The notes beneath the pieces are model-generated. The model did not search any database, had not been told where the DNA came from, and saw only the letters and a list, made by a program, of their open reading frames with translations. The position numbers and the translations under genes were made by a program. Below, in pieces: positions 16,442 to 24,000 of a stretch of 25,042 nt of DNA (position 1 is the first letter of the stretch; the number at the start of each line of letters is the position of its first letter). This DNA is from Methylococcaceae bacterium. Its GTDB lineage: Bacteria; Pseudomonadota; Gammaproteobacteria; Methylococcales; Methylomonadaceae. Where the stretch lies: contig SXIZ01000113.1 in assembly GCA_005779525.1 (NCBI GenBank), positions 1 to 25,042 on the forward strand, given 5' to 3'.

Positions 16442-16470
16442 AATGATGTCCTTTAAGAGAGTGTTGAAGT

Positions 16471-16487
16471 AACAGATAAAATCTGTT
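16471..16487. promoter_or_regulatory. Operator-like palindrome in the yegP 5' region
   Basis: AACAGAT-AAA-ATCTGTT is a perfect 7-3-7 inverted repeat directly downstream of the predicted yegP -10 box, where a repressor could sit over the transcription start. Read on the plus strand it is followed by T6 and would look like a terminator, but no plus-strand gene ends here. Confidence 0.4.
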
Positions 16488-16491
16488 TTTT

Positions 16492-16520
16492 AGTGTAAGC
16501 TGCTGTAAATAAATTGTAAA
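16492..16520 (-). promoter_or_regulatory. Predicted sigma-70 promoter of yegP
   Basis: On the minus strand TTTACA (16515-16520) and TACACT (16492-16497) are separated by exactly 17 bases, with 5 and 4 consensus matches. The yegP ATG lies about 50 nt downstream. Confidence 0.5.
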
Positions 16521-16688
16521 CCTTGTAAGCTTAAAAATTGTAACTATAGTGGTTGCAACTGGTAGGCGTCAAGTAGTGCTTAAAATTTGGTGATGTAAAA
16601 TAAAGGTTATCAGAAATGATAAATGTCACTGTGCCGTTTAAGCGCTACGCTAAAATGTTAATTTGCTAAATCACATTTGGGAGTCGTC

Positions 16689-16976
16689 ATGGAGATTATT
16701 AGCATGCCAAGACCCATGCGCTGGATCTGGGGCAGTTTGGGCGCATATTGGCTGGCAGATATGATTAATCCTGGGTTTTTTTCGATTGCTTTGATGGCGC
16801 TATTGATGGTTCCCGTTTTAATTTTGGATATGTATTTTCCACCTGATCCAGAGCCGCTAGTCGGATCTGAAGAGGAGGTGGCAGAAGAAGATGAGCTTGT
16901 AGCAGAGGAGGATGCAGAGGCTACGGCAGAAATGGCCGTGGACGAAGCTGCTGGAGATCCTGCGAAAACACCGTAA
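16689..16976 (+). CDS. Small membrane protein with acidic C-terminal tail, unknown function
   Basis: I do not recognise this 95-residue protein. Residues 11-50 are hydrophobic, probably two short helices or one long one (IWGSLGAYWLADMI and FFSIALMALLMVPVLILDMYF). From about 51 it turns into PPDPEP and a strongly acidic tail (61-90), rich in Glu, Asp and Ala with almost no basic residues. GGGAG lies 5 nt before the ATG at 16689; a TTG four codons earlier in the same frame would overlap this Shine-Dalgarno, so I reject it. It is followed by lptM on the same strand. The good ribosome binding site and protein-like composition support a real gene. Confidence 0.7.
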   Translation: MEIISMPRPMRWIWGSLGAYWLADMINPGFFSIALMALLMVPVLILDMYFPPDPEPLVGSEEEVAEEDELVAEEDAEATAEMAVDEAAGDPAKTP

Positions 16977-17009
16977 TTTTTGCGAGGGAAGAAGGAGGTC
17001 TTTGATACA

Positions 17010-17060
17010 ATGGATGGTTTTTATAGCGGTCAGTGGCTCAGTTGCTGGTCGTGGGTGTAA
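17010..17060 (+). CDS. Possible 16-residue peptide with strong ribosome binding site
   Basis: A textbook AAGGAGGT (16992-16999) has no other start codon at a useful distance: it precedes the ATG at 17010 by 10 nt. The frame encodes MDGFYSGQWLSCWSWV and then stops. It has three Trp in 16 residues. It ends 21 nt before lptM, in the same frame. It could be a regulatory upstream peptide for lptM, the eroded 5' end of a longer gene, or chance. Confidence 0.3.
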   Translation: MDGFYSGQWLSCWSWV

Positions 17061-17081
17061 ACAATTTTACAGAAGCAACCA

Positions 17082-17198
17082 ATGTATAAAGTCCGTTATC
17101 TTGCGTTAGTGGTGGTGTTACTTTTACAGGCCTGTGGTCAGACTGGACCCTTGTACTTGCCGACCGATCCTCCTCCATCCTCTGAAAAACAAAAATAA
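17082..17198 (+). CDS. lptM: LptM (YifL-type) small lipoprotein
   Basis: A 38-residue lipoprotein easily missed because of its size. A basic start (MYKVR) and hydrophobic core lead to the lipobox LLQAC with Cys18 as the lipidated residue, followed by GQTGPLYLP, the hallmark of the YifL/LptM family, and a short Pro/Ser/Lys tail. In E. coli LptM associates with the outer-membrane LPS translocon LptD-LptE and aids LptD disulfide maturation. E. coli has the gene directly before dapF; here it precedes lysA-dapF by 6 nt, the same neighbourhood. There is no strong ribosome binding site immediately upstream. Confidence 0.88.
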   Translation: MYKVRYLALVVVLLLQACGQTGPLYLPTDPPPSSEKQK

Positions 17199-17204
17199 TT
17201 TACT

Positions 17205-18452
17205 ATGGATCATTTTAATTATCGTGGCACTGAGTTATTCGCCGAAGATGTTGCGGTGCAAGATATCGCTCAGCAATATGGTACCCCTTGCTATGTCTAT
17301 TCTCGTGCAACATTGGAACGGCATTGGCATGCTTTTGATAGTGCCTTTGGGACGCAACCGCACTTGATTTGTTATGCGGTAAAAGCGAATTCTAATTTGG
17401 CAGTTTTGAATGTACTTGCACGACTGGGCTCTGGTTTTGACATTGTGTCTGTGGGTGAGTTGCAACGTGTGTTAACCGCAGGCGGGCAAGCGAATAAAAT
17501 CGTGTTTTCTGGCGTAGGCAAACGCACAGATGAAATCGTTGCGGCGTTACAAGTGGGAATTCGCTGCTTTAATGTTGAGGTAAGTGCGGAACTTGATCGC
17601 ATCAATGCAATCGCTGGCGAGTTGGGGGTCGTGGCACCTGTTTCGTTTCGTGTCAATCCCGATGTCGATGCGAAAACGCATCCCTATATTTCGACTGGCT
17701 TAAAAGAAAATAAATTCGGCATCGATTTTGATTCGGCGTTGCATGAATATCAGCGAGCTGCCGCTATGCCCAATATTCGAGTTGTGGGTATTGATTGTCA
17801 TATTGGATCACAGTTGACGGAAACACGCCCATTTTTAGATGCGCTGGATCGGGTTTTAAGTATTGTGGATGTGTTGGCGCAGCAAGGAATTGTATTGCAG
17901 CATATCGATTTGGGTGGTGGTTTAGGGATACGTTACCGTGACGAACTGCCTCCAGAGCCTGCGGAATATGTGCAGGCGATGTTGCAGAAATTGAATAATC
18001 CTGCGATTGAAATTATGTTGGAACCCGGTCGGGCAATCGTGGGTAACTCTGGAATTTTGTTGACGCGGGTCGAATACCTAAAGCCTACGCCCAATAAAAA
18101 CTTTGCAATCGTTGATGCAGCGATGAACGATTTAGTGCGTCCATCACTCTATAGCGCCTGGCAAGATATCATCCCTGCTGTTCAGGGAGGCGATGCGGCA
18201 TTGGCTACTTGGGATATTGTGGGGCCAGTGTGCGAAACAGGCGATTTCCTGGGTAAGCAACGCGAGTTAGCCTTAGCGCCTGGAGATTTACTTGCTGTTC
18301 GCTCCGCGGGGGCGTATGGTTTTAGTATGAGCTCAAATTATAATTCTCGTCCCCGAGCGGCAGAAGTTATGGTCGATGGTAATCACTTAACCTTGGTGCG
18401 CGAGCGTGAGCATTTAGAGCAACTGTGGCTTGGTGAGCATATACTGGCATGA
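17205..18452 (+). CDS. lysA: Diaminopimelate decarboxylase
   Basis: LysA converts meso-diaminopimelate to lysine, the last step of lysine synthesis, using pyridoxal phosphate. The 415-residue protein is of normal length. The PLP lysine is Lys60 in YAVKANSN. HIGSQ follows at 199-203, the phosphate-binding DLGGGLGIRY at 235-244, EPGRAIVGNSG at 273-283, and the active-site CETGDFLG at 343-350 from the dimer partner. Start ATG is 6 nt after the lptM stop with no clear Shine-Dalgarno, suggesting coupling. Its stop overlaps the dapF start (ATGA). Confidence 0.96.
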   Translation: MDHFNYRGTELFAEDVAVQDIAQQYGTPCYVYSRATLERHWHAFDSAFGTQPHLICYAVKANSNLAVLNVLARLGSGFDIVSVGELQRVLTAGGQANKIVFSGVGKRTDEIVAALQVGIRCFNVEVSAELDRINAIAGELGVVAPVSFRVNPDVDAKTHPYISTGLKENKFGIDFDSALHEYQRAAAMPNIRVVGIDCHIGSQLTETRPFLDALDRVLSIVDVLAQQGIVLQHIDLGGGLGIRYRDELPPEPAEYVQAMLQKLNNPAIEIMLEPGRAIVGNSGILLTRVEYLKPTPNKNFAIVDAAMNDLVRPSLYSAWQDIIPAVQGGDAALATWDIVGPVCETGDFLGKQRELALAPGDLLAVRSAGAYGFSMSSNYNSRPRAAEVMVDGNHLTLVREREHLEQLWLGEHILA

Positions 18453-19294
18453 GCACGTTAAACTTCACAAAAATGCAGGGCTTGGGCAATGACTTTGTGG
18501 TTATTGACGCGGTGAATCAAGCTGTAAATTTAACTGCGGCACAAATTCGTTATATTGCGGATCGCCACTTTGGTGTGGGGTGTGATCAGATCTTGCTAGT
18601 TGAGCCTGCAGAGCAAGGCAGTCAAGCAGATTTTAAGTACCGTATTTATAACGCCGATGGGAGTGAAGTTGCTCAGTGTGGTAATGGCGCTCGGTGTTTT
18701 GCGCGGTTTGTGCGGGATAAACAATTATCCTTAAAAAATGCGATTTTAGTCGATACCCAATCACGGCAACTGCTTTTAAGTTTTACGGCGGATGATTTAA
18801 TTACCGTGAATATGGGGGTGCCGTTACATCAGCCTGAGGACGTGCCGTTGCTCATTGCTGCTGCCTCAACAAGCTACCATCTGCAAGTTGATGGTCAGGA
18901 TTGTGTTTTTGGAGCAGTGTCGATGGGAAATCCGCATGCGGTTCGGTGTGTGGATAATCTCGCCAGCGCTCCGGTGTTGGAATTAGGTGCACGCTTGGAA
19001 AGTCATCCTTGTTTTCCTGAGCGCGCCAATATCGGATTTATGGAAATTATAGGCCCTGAGTCGATCAAGTTACGTGTTTTTGAGCGGGGGGCGGGGGAAA
19101 CGCTAGCCTGTGGTAGTGGTGCGTGTGCGGCGGTTGTCGTGGGTATCGAGCAACACAGATTAGCAAATGCAGTTGAAGTGCAATTGCCAGGTGGAAATTT
19201 GCATATTCAATGGCAAGGACGCGGGAAGCCCGTTTTTATGTCTGGGCCTGCGATTTCAGTATTTGATGGGCAGCTAACATTAGACGCGTTATAG
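18449..19294 (+). CDS. dapF: Diaminopimelate epimerase
   Basis: DapF interconverts LL- and meso-diaminopimelate, supplying peptidoglycan cross-linking and lysine synthesis, by a PLP-independent two-cysteine mechanism. Both catalytic cysteines are present: Cys77 in QCGNGARC and Cys221 in ETLACGSGACA. The N terminus MQGLGNDFVVID and FERGAGETLACGSG are family hallmarks. Length 281 residues is slightly above the usual 274. The ATG overlaps the lysA TGA by four bases. It makes the substrate that LysA uses, which explains the pairing. Confidence 0.96.
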   Translation: MSTLNFTKMQGLGNDFVVIDAVNQAVNLTAAQIRYIADRHFGVGCDQILLVEPAEQGSQADFKYRIYNADGSEVAQCGNGARCFARFVRDKQLSLKNAILVDTQSRQLLLSFTADDLITVNMGVPLHQPEDVPLLIAAASTSYHLQVDGQDCVFGAVSMGNPHAVRCVDNLASAPVLELGARLESHPCFPERANIGFMEIIGPESIKLRVFERGAGETLACGSGACAAVVVGIEQHRLANAVEVQLPGGNLHIQWQGRGKPVFMSGPAISVFDGQLTLDAL

Positions 19295-19329
19295 TGACTT
19301 GGCAAGAGAGTTGCTGTTTTAAGCTCGGG

Positions 19330-19401
19330 ATGGGTTTAAGTATGTTAAAAGTTTGGTTTTTTGAGCGTTGCAAAGCGCGATGGTTGTTAAGATTATTATG
19401 A
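19330..19401 (+). CDS. Possible 23-residue peptide overlapping the DUF484 start
   Basis: In the 103-nt gap between dapF and the DUF484 gene, a frame of 23 codons starts with ATG at 19330 (MGLSMLKVWFFERCK) and ends RWLLRLL at a TGA that overlaps the ATG at 19398 as ATGA. The peptide is hydrophobic and basic. The overlap would let translation of the peptide feed the next gene, which otherwise has almost no ribosome binding site. I know no such peptide in this locus, and the chance of coincidence is considerable. Confidence 0.3.
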   Translation: MGLSMLKVWFFERCKARWLLRLL

Positions 19402-20078
19402 GTGAAGCAGACGTAACTGGGTTGGATGTGGCGGAGGTGACTGCGTTTTTGCGGGCACACCCAGATTTTTTTTATGAGCATTTGGATTTGCTCGAAGCCA
19501 TGCATATTCCGCATCCCAGTGGCAATGCGGTCTCGTTGATCTCTAAACAATTAGAAATGTTTAGAGTTAAACATAATGAGCTTGAAAATCAGCTCACTGC
19601 CTTAATTGATATCGCGCGCGAAAACGATACGTCGTTTACGCGTCTGCACCAACTGACCCTAGCGTTATTAGAAGCAAATACCTTGGGGCAAGTCATTACT
19701 AATTTGCAACTGGCGTTGGCGGAATGTTTTGCCGCCGAGTTTATCGCAATACGCATAGTGCGAGATTCTGTGATGGAAGGCATCTTGACTGAGTTTTTTG
19801 TATCCCCTACGGATGAGCGTTTGCAACATTTTGCGCAGGAGCTCGCCAGTGCACAGCCTCGATGTGGACGTCCAACGATTGGCCAGGCGCGATTCTTATT
19901 TGGTGAGCAGGCTTTGGCGGTTAAGTCGTGCGCCATTATTCCATTATCGTATACACACATCACCGCAATTCTCGCTATCGGTAGTCGCGAAGAGACACGC
20001 TTCCATTACAGTTTAGGGAGTTTGTTTCTAACGCAAATCAGTGAAATCGTTGCTACCCGTCTGGTTTCGCTATTATAG
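19398..20078 (+). CDS. DUF484 family protein (YigA-like)
   Basis: DUF484 proteins lie between dapF and xerC in many gammaproteobacteria (E. coli yigA); their function is unknown, and the fold is thought to be GAF-like. The N terminus shows the family pattern VTAFLRAHPDFFYEHLDLL, then IPHPSGNAVSLISKQLE, then a helical linker with VKHNELENQLTALI. The C-terminal half (about 80-226) is the presumed GAF-like sensor domain. I chose the ATG at 19398 (226 residues) because the family usually begins close to this motif; an ATG at 19380 and a TTG at 19368 are in frame. The stop is 2 nt before xerC. Confidence 0.88.
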   Translation: MSEADVTGLDVAEVTAFLRAHPDFFYEHLDLLEAMHIPHPSGNAVSLISKQLEMFRVKHNELENQLTALIDIARENDTSFTRLHQLTLALLEANTLGQVITNLQLALAECFAAEFIAIRIVRDSVMEGILTEFFVSPTDERLQHFAQELASAQPRCGRPTIGQARFLFGEQALAVKSCAIIPLSYTHITAILAIGSREETRFHYSLGSLFLTQISEIVATRLVSLL

Positions 20079-20080
20079 TC

Positions 20081-20986
20081 ATGGAGACTGAAGCAAAGCA
20101 GCATTTGGACGATTTTTATCAACAATTGCGTGTGCTGCAACGTTATTCAGAGCATACCTTGGAAAGTTATACGCATGATTTGCAGTTGCTTGTAAATTTT
20201 TGTCAGGCGCATGCGATTATGCAATGGCAGCAGGTGCAAGTAACACACCTTAGAGCGCATATCTCTGCAAGACATAGGCAGGGAATGTCGGGTAAAAGCT
20301 TACAACGTGAATTATCCGCGATTCGCAGTTTTTTTAAGTATCTGGTAAAGATGCAGGTTGTGACTGCAAATCCGGCAAAATTAATTCAAGCACCTAAATC
20401 TAAACGCAAATTGCCAAAAGTTTTGGATGTAGATCAAGTTTGTGGTCTATTGGAGGCTGGCGCAGATTCGCTGTTGGAAATTCGAGATCTTGCGATGTTT
20501 GAATTGTTATATTCTTCGGGTTTGCGTTTAGCGGAATTAGTCGCCTTGGATTTGGCAGATATTGATCTAGCGGCAGGTGCATTGTTGGTGCGCGAGGGTA
20601 AGGGGGGGAAGTCTCGCTATTTACCTGTGGGTTCCAAAGCGATTCAGGCGTTGCAAACTTGGCTAAGTCGACGTATTGCCGTCCCAGAAGAACATGCGAT
20701 ATTTACCTCCAAACAGGGTAAGCGTTTGACTCGACGTAGTGTGGAGTTGCGTCTTGAACGTTGGTGCAAACAAAAAGGCGTCTCCGAGCATGTTTATCCT
20801 CATATTCTCAGGCATTCCTTTGCGAGTCATTTGTTGGAATCGAGTCAGGATTTACGAGCTGTTCAGGAATTGCTCGGACATAGCAATATTAGTACAACCC
20901 AGGTCTATACCCACTTGGATTTCCAGCATTTAGCGCGAGTTTATGATTCAGCGCATCCCCGTGCAAAAAGAACAAAAGGCCAATGA
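20081..20986 (+). CDS. xerC: Tyrosine recombinase XerC
   Basis: XerC works with XerD at the dif site to resolve chromosome dimers at division. All catalytic residues are visible: Arg149 (SSGLRLAEL), Lys174 (EGKGGKSRY), His241 and Arg244 (PHILRHSFASH), His267 (LLGHSNI) and the nucleophile Tyr276 (TQVYTHLD). The N-terminal SAM-like DNA-binding domain spans about 5-90. Length (301) matches E. coli XerC (298), and the place behind dapF-DUF484 separates it from XerD and from phage integrases. The ATG lies 2 nt after the previous stop, so translation is coupled. Confidence 0.95.
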   Translation: METEAKQHLDDFYQQLRVLQRYSEHTLESYTHDLQLLVNFCQAHAIMQWQQVQVTHLRAHISARHRQGMSGKSLQRELSAIRSFFKYLVKMQVVTANPAKLIQAPKSKRKLPKVLDVDQVCGLLEAGADSLLEIRDLAMFELLYSSGLRLAELVALDLADIDLAAGALLVREGKGGKSRYLPVGSKAIQALQTWLSRRIAVPEEHAIFTSKQGKRLTRRSVELRLERWCKQKGVSEHVYPHILRHSFASHLLESSQDLRAVQELLGHSNISTTQVYTHLDFQHLARVYDSAHPRAKRTKGQ

Positions 20987-21194
20987 GTCAGTGGCAAATC
21001 AGGCATATTTATAAGTTCTTCGGGGAATAGTCAGCTGATTTGTTGTTAGCGCATTTTAAGGCTTACGGCAAAATAATTAAAAATCTGTTAAAATCATAGT
21101 AGTTATTCATTTAAAAAAGGTAGTGCTTGTGCCTTGATTTGTGTCGGTTTTATCAATTTTCAAAGCAAGCTCATCATCAATAAGGGTTCAGTTA

Positions 21195-22235
21195 ATGGCA
21201 GAAAGCGACTTCTCGGAAGATTCCAAATCCAGAGGGATTATTTGGGGTTTTAATGTATTCATCGATATCGTAGCCTTGGTGCTGTTTGTTCTTGGTGCCT
21301 GGTGGGGACGTGAGCCAAATACCTTTAATGTGCAGGAAATGGCTTTAGAGCGAGCAAAAGAAATGGAAATCAATGAAATTCCGGTGGGTTTTGTGTATAC
21401 CAATACCCTGGCTGAAATTGCAGATGTTTTATTACATAAGCCAGGCGGTTATTTGACCAATGATGTCGCGCCTCCTGGGGTGTTCTTGGATAACGTACCA
21501 AGTTGGGAGTACGGTGCATTAGTGATGTTACGTGATGCCACCACGGCGTTGCGTAATCACTTTGCGCGTAATCAATCGCAATCGACTGAGGATCCAGATT
21601 TATCTCGTGCAGAGCCGTATTTTTATTATGAAAGAAATTCTTGGGCATTGCCTTCCACTGAGGCGGAATATCAAAAAGGGATAGAAGCTTTGCATGCGTA
21701 TATGGGGCATTTAAGTAAGCCAGATGCTAATGGTAAAACAGCGCCTTTTTATCCTAGAGCAGACAATCTTTGGCAGTATGTTGAGGTTGTAATTAAGCGT
21801 TTAGGGGGGTTGAGTTCTCGATTGACTGCCAGTACGCAACGTGGCGTGGGTAACCACAAGATTAATACAGAACTGGCTAAAGCCACTTCTGAAGCGGGTT
21901 TACAGCAGGATGAATTTGATGTGCAAGTAGCCTCTTCCTGGTTAGAAATTGATAATATTTTCTATGAGGCTAGAGGGGCAAGTTGGGCTTTATTACAGAT
22001 CTTGCAGGCAATTAAGCAAGATTTCTCTTTGATTCTATTAGATAAGCGTGCAATGAATACTGTGGATATTATGATTCACGAACTTCAGAATGCTGTTGCG
22101 CCTATTTTGAGTCCTATGGTGCTCAATGGAGATGGCTTCGGCTTGTTTGCTAACTATTCCTTGACTATGGCTAATTCTATTGCCAGGGCAAACGCTGCGG
22201 CACTAGATTTACGTGACGTTATGAATCGGGGCTAA
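21195..22235 (+). CDS. DUF2333 family membrane-anchored protein
   Basis: A 346-residue protein of the DUF2333 family, found mostly in gammaproteobacteria, with no known function. A single membrane segment (about 17-37, FNVFIDIVALVLFVLGAWWG) follows a short acidic cytoplasmic start. The rest is a mainly helical, presumably periplasmic domain with PGGYLTNDVAPPG, VPSWEYGALVMLRD and FYPRADNLWQYVEVV. I chose the ATG at 21195 because TAAGGG precedes it by 8 nt and it puts the membrane segment near the start; a GTG at 21141 is in frame without a good Shine-Dalgarno. The DUF4389 gene starts 4 nt downstream. Confidence 0.82.
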   Translation: MAESDFSEDSKSRGIIWGFNVFIDIVALVLFVLGAWWGREPNTFNVQEMALERAKEMEINEIPVGFVYTNTLAEIADVLLHKPGGYLTNDVAPPGVFLDNVPSWEYGALVMLRDATTALRNHFARNQSQSTEDPDLSRAEPYFYYERNSWALPSTEAEYQKGIEALHAYMGHLSKPDANGKTAPFYPRADNLWQYVEVVIKRLGGLSSRLTASTQRGVGNHKINTELAKATSEAGLQQDEFDVQVASSWLEIDNIFYEARGASWALLQILQAIKQDFSLILLDKRAMNTVDIMIHELQNAVAPILSPMVLNGDGFGLFANYSLTMANSIARANAAALDLRDVMNRG

Positions 22236-22239
22236 GGTT

Positions 22240-22551
22240 ATGGTTGAGCATATTTCAGAAAAATTTCAAAATATTAATATTTGGCATCGACTGTTTTTGA
22301 TGTTGGTTTACGCAATGTTGGCAGGTCTCGTGCGTATGTTGATTTGGTTGTTAGTGGTATTGCAACTTGGTTCGATGCTTATTGCAGGCGATGTTAACAG
22401 GAATGTACTAGGATTTGGGCGCAGCTTGGCGGCCTATATGTACCATATCTATCTGTTTTTAACCTTCAACACAGATGATAAAGCCTTTCCATTTGCTAAA
22501 TGGAGCTTATACAGTTCCCCAGATTTGCATGAGTTTAATCTTAGACGTTAA
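22240..22551 (+). CDS. DUF4389 family small membrane protein
   Basis: A 103-residue protein with an amphipathic start, a long hydrophobic region (about 16-52, LFLMLVYAMLAGLVRMLIWLLVVLQ) that is probably two helices, and a polar end with FGRSLAAYMYHIYLFLTF and FPFAKWSLY, typical of DUF4389. Function unknown. AAGG lies close before the ATG, which follows the DUF2333 stop by 4 nt, so both proteins are made from one message and may form a membrane complex (inference). A strong terminator follows 31 nt after the stop. Confidence 0.78.
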   Translation: MVEHISEKFQNINIWHRLFLMLVYAMLAGLVRMLIWLLVVLQLGSMLIAGDVNRNVLGFGRSLAAYMYHIYLFLTFNTDDKAFPFAKWSLYSSPDLHEFNLRR

Positions 22552-22582
22552 AGCGATGCTTGTAGGTTTGAGTACATGAAAT

Positions 22583-22625
22583 AAAAAAGCCCTGTCACAC
22601 AATGCTGTGGCGGGGCTTTTTTTTT
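22583..22625. terminator. Strong bidirectional intrinsic terminator
   Basis: AAAAAAGCCC at the left pairs with GGGCTTTTTT at the right, and inside TCACA pairs with TGTGG around a six-base loop. T9 follows on the plus strand and T6 on the minus strand. It serves the DUF2333-DUF4389 operon and the convergent carbonic anhydrase gene. Confidence 0.9.
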
Positions 22626-22645
22626 ACATAAACAAATGAATATAT

Positions 22646-23179
22646 TTATGCCTTAGAGAGATATTGGTCTTTAAGCGTTATGTAATGTTTCGCTGAGTAA
22701 CGCAAAAAATCAAATTCAGATTCGGTTAGTGCTCTTGCTTCTTTGGCGGGGGCGCCAACATAGAGATAACCACCTTTAAGTCTTTTTCCGGGTGGTACTA
22801 AAGCGCCCGCGCCCAAGATGATATAGTCTTCTAGTTCGGCGCCGTCAAGAACAATGGCGCCAATGCCAATCAAGCAAAAATTGCCAATTCGACAAGCATG
22901 TAAAACAGCTCTATGTCCAATGGTTACATGTTCTCCAATAAATAATGGGTAACCTTCGGGAGAAAAAGGTCCTGCGTGTGAAACATGCAGCACAGCACCA
23001 TCTTGGACATTAGTACCTGCACCGATGGTTATTTGTTCGACATCTCCACGAATTACTGATGTTGGCCAAACTGAAACATCGGCGCCTAAGCAGACATTGC
23101 CAATTACAATGGCAGAATCATGAATAAAAACTTTTTGGCCAATCTTTGGATGGTAACTGCTAAAAGTTGAAATAGACAC
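22646..23179 (-). CDS. Gamma-class carbonic anhydrase-like hexapeptide protein
   Basis: A left-handed beta-helix protein of the gamma carbonic anhydrase family (YrdA/CaiE-like), 177 residues from the GTG at 23179. Repeated hexapeptides include IGQKVF, VWPTSVIRGD, IGAGTN, IGEHVT and LGAGALV. The zinc ligands known from Methanosarcina Cam are present: His65 (VLHVS), His89 (TIGH) and His94 (VLHAC), with Arg44, Asp46, Asn57 and Gln59 of the active site. The acidic loop with the proton-shuttle Glu of Cam is not evident, so activity is uncertain. I prefer GTG because GGAG lies 6-7 nt upstream; a TTG four codons earlier overlaps that site. It may handle CO2/bicarbonate for the methanotroph or simply bind metal. 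Confidence 0.87.
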   Translation of the reverse strand: MSISTFSSYHPKIGQKVFIHDSAIVIGNVCLGADVSVWPTSVIRGDVEQITIGAGTNVQDGAVLHVSHAGPFSPEGYPLFIGEHVTIGHRAVLHACRIGNFCLIGIGAIVLDGAELEDYIILGAGALVPPGKRLKGGYLYVGAPAKEARALTESEFDFLRYSAKHYITLKDQYLSKA

Positions 23180-23304
23180 ATTGTTCTCCAAATTTGATGA
23201 GCTATGACTCTAAAACTAAAACATTGCGGCAACTATGCTTAGGTACATGCAACACAATTAAATGAAATCAGATTCAGAAGTAATGGCCAAATAGAATGGC
23301 TGTG

Positions 23305-23745
23305 TTATAGCTTGTCAATACCAGAAATACCGACAACATTCCAATTCTCTTTATTGCTAACGCCAGAGGTGTCTTTGCCTTGTGAATATTGAATTCTACA
23401 GGCATATTTTTGCGTTTGAGGTGTAGCGTTGGTTTCGCTTAGCGTGACTTCCGCGTTGATCAGGTATTCGAAATTGCCAAGTGCCCACGAGTTAATAGGT
23501 TCTGCGGCAAAAGAAATTGTAGTTTGGTCTCCTAGTTCATCCTTAATATATTGATTACATTGATTGAAAGCTTGCAAAGTCATCACGGTCGATGTGGCTT
23601 CAACAGATCCTTCATCGCCGCTGTCATACATAAATAAATCGGACTGTGCAGCTTTGTAAGCTAAAGGCATCACTCCCTTGTATTGGATCAACAATAAAAT
23701 TGCAAGGCAGATTACCAGGGTAATAATAGGAAATTTTTTCTTCAC
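23305..23745 (-). CDS. Small anchored or secreted protein, unknown function
   Basis: I do not recognise this 146-residue protein. It starts MKKKFP and has one hydrophobic segment (about 7-25, ITLVICLAILLLIQYKGVM) serving as a signal anchor. The rest is polar with two Cys (63 and 117) that could form a disulfide outside the cytoplasm. The start is GTG, with AAGGA 8-9 nt upstream. The gene runs away from pmoC, so the 351-nt gap is a divergent promoter region. Good Shine-Dalgarno and a membrane anchor support a real gene. Confidence 0.68.
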   Translation of the reverse strand: MKKKFPIITLVICLAILLLIQYKGVMPLAYKAAQSDLFMYDSGDEGSVEATSTVMTLQAFNQCNQYIKDELGDQTTISFAAEPINSWALGNFEYLINAEVTLSETNATPQTQKYACRIQYSQGKDTSGVSNKENWNVVGISGIDKL

Positions 23746-23950
23746 GTTGTTCGATCCTTAATTTTAAAAATAATATTTAACGGTGATTACTATTTGCGAA
23801 GTTTAACAGAATTATTCTAGATAATAAAATTGGGCCTAAATGCGTAAACCACAAGTTGCCAAAGCTATGACTAACGAAAATGTAATAAGTTGCATGCTAA
23901 AAAAAATGAATGAAAACGAATGGGACTCGATCAATAAAAAAGAAATAAAC

Positions 23951-23978
23951 TTGACATAAATATGCGTAATGGTAAACT
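23951..23978 (+). promoter_or_regulatory. pmoC: Predicted sigma-70 promoter of pmoCAB
   Basis: A perfect -35 TTGACA (23951-23956) stands 16 bases before TAAACT (23973-23978, 4 of 6). The predicted start near 23985 leaves a leader of about 110 nt before pmoC. Sigma-70-type promoters are known for pmoCAB operons of type I methanotrophs. The region upstream (23746-23950) is AT-rich, without a gene. Confidence 0.7.
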
Positions 23979-24000
23979 GAAAGCAGCCGAAGATTCGGGG

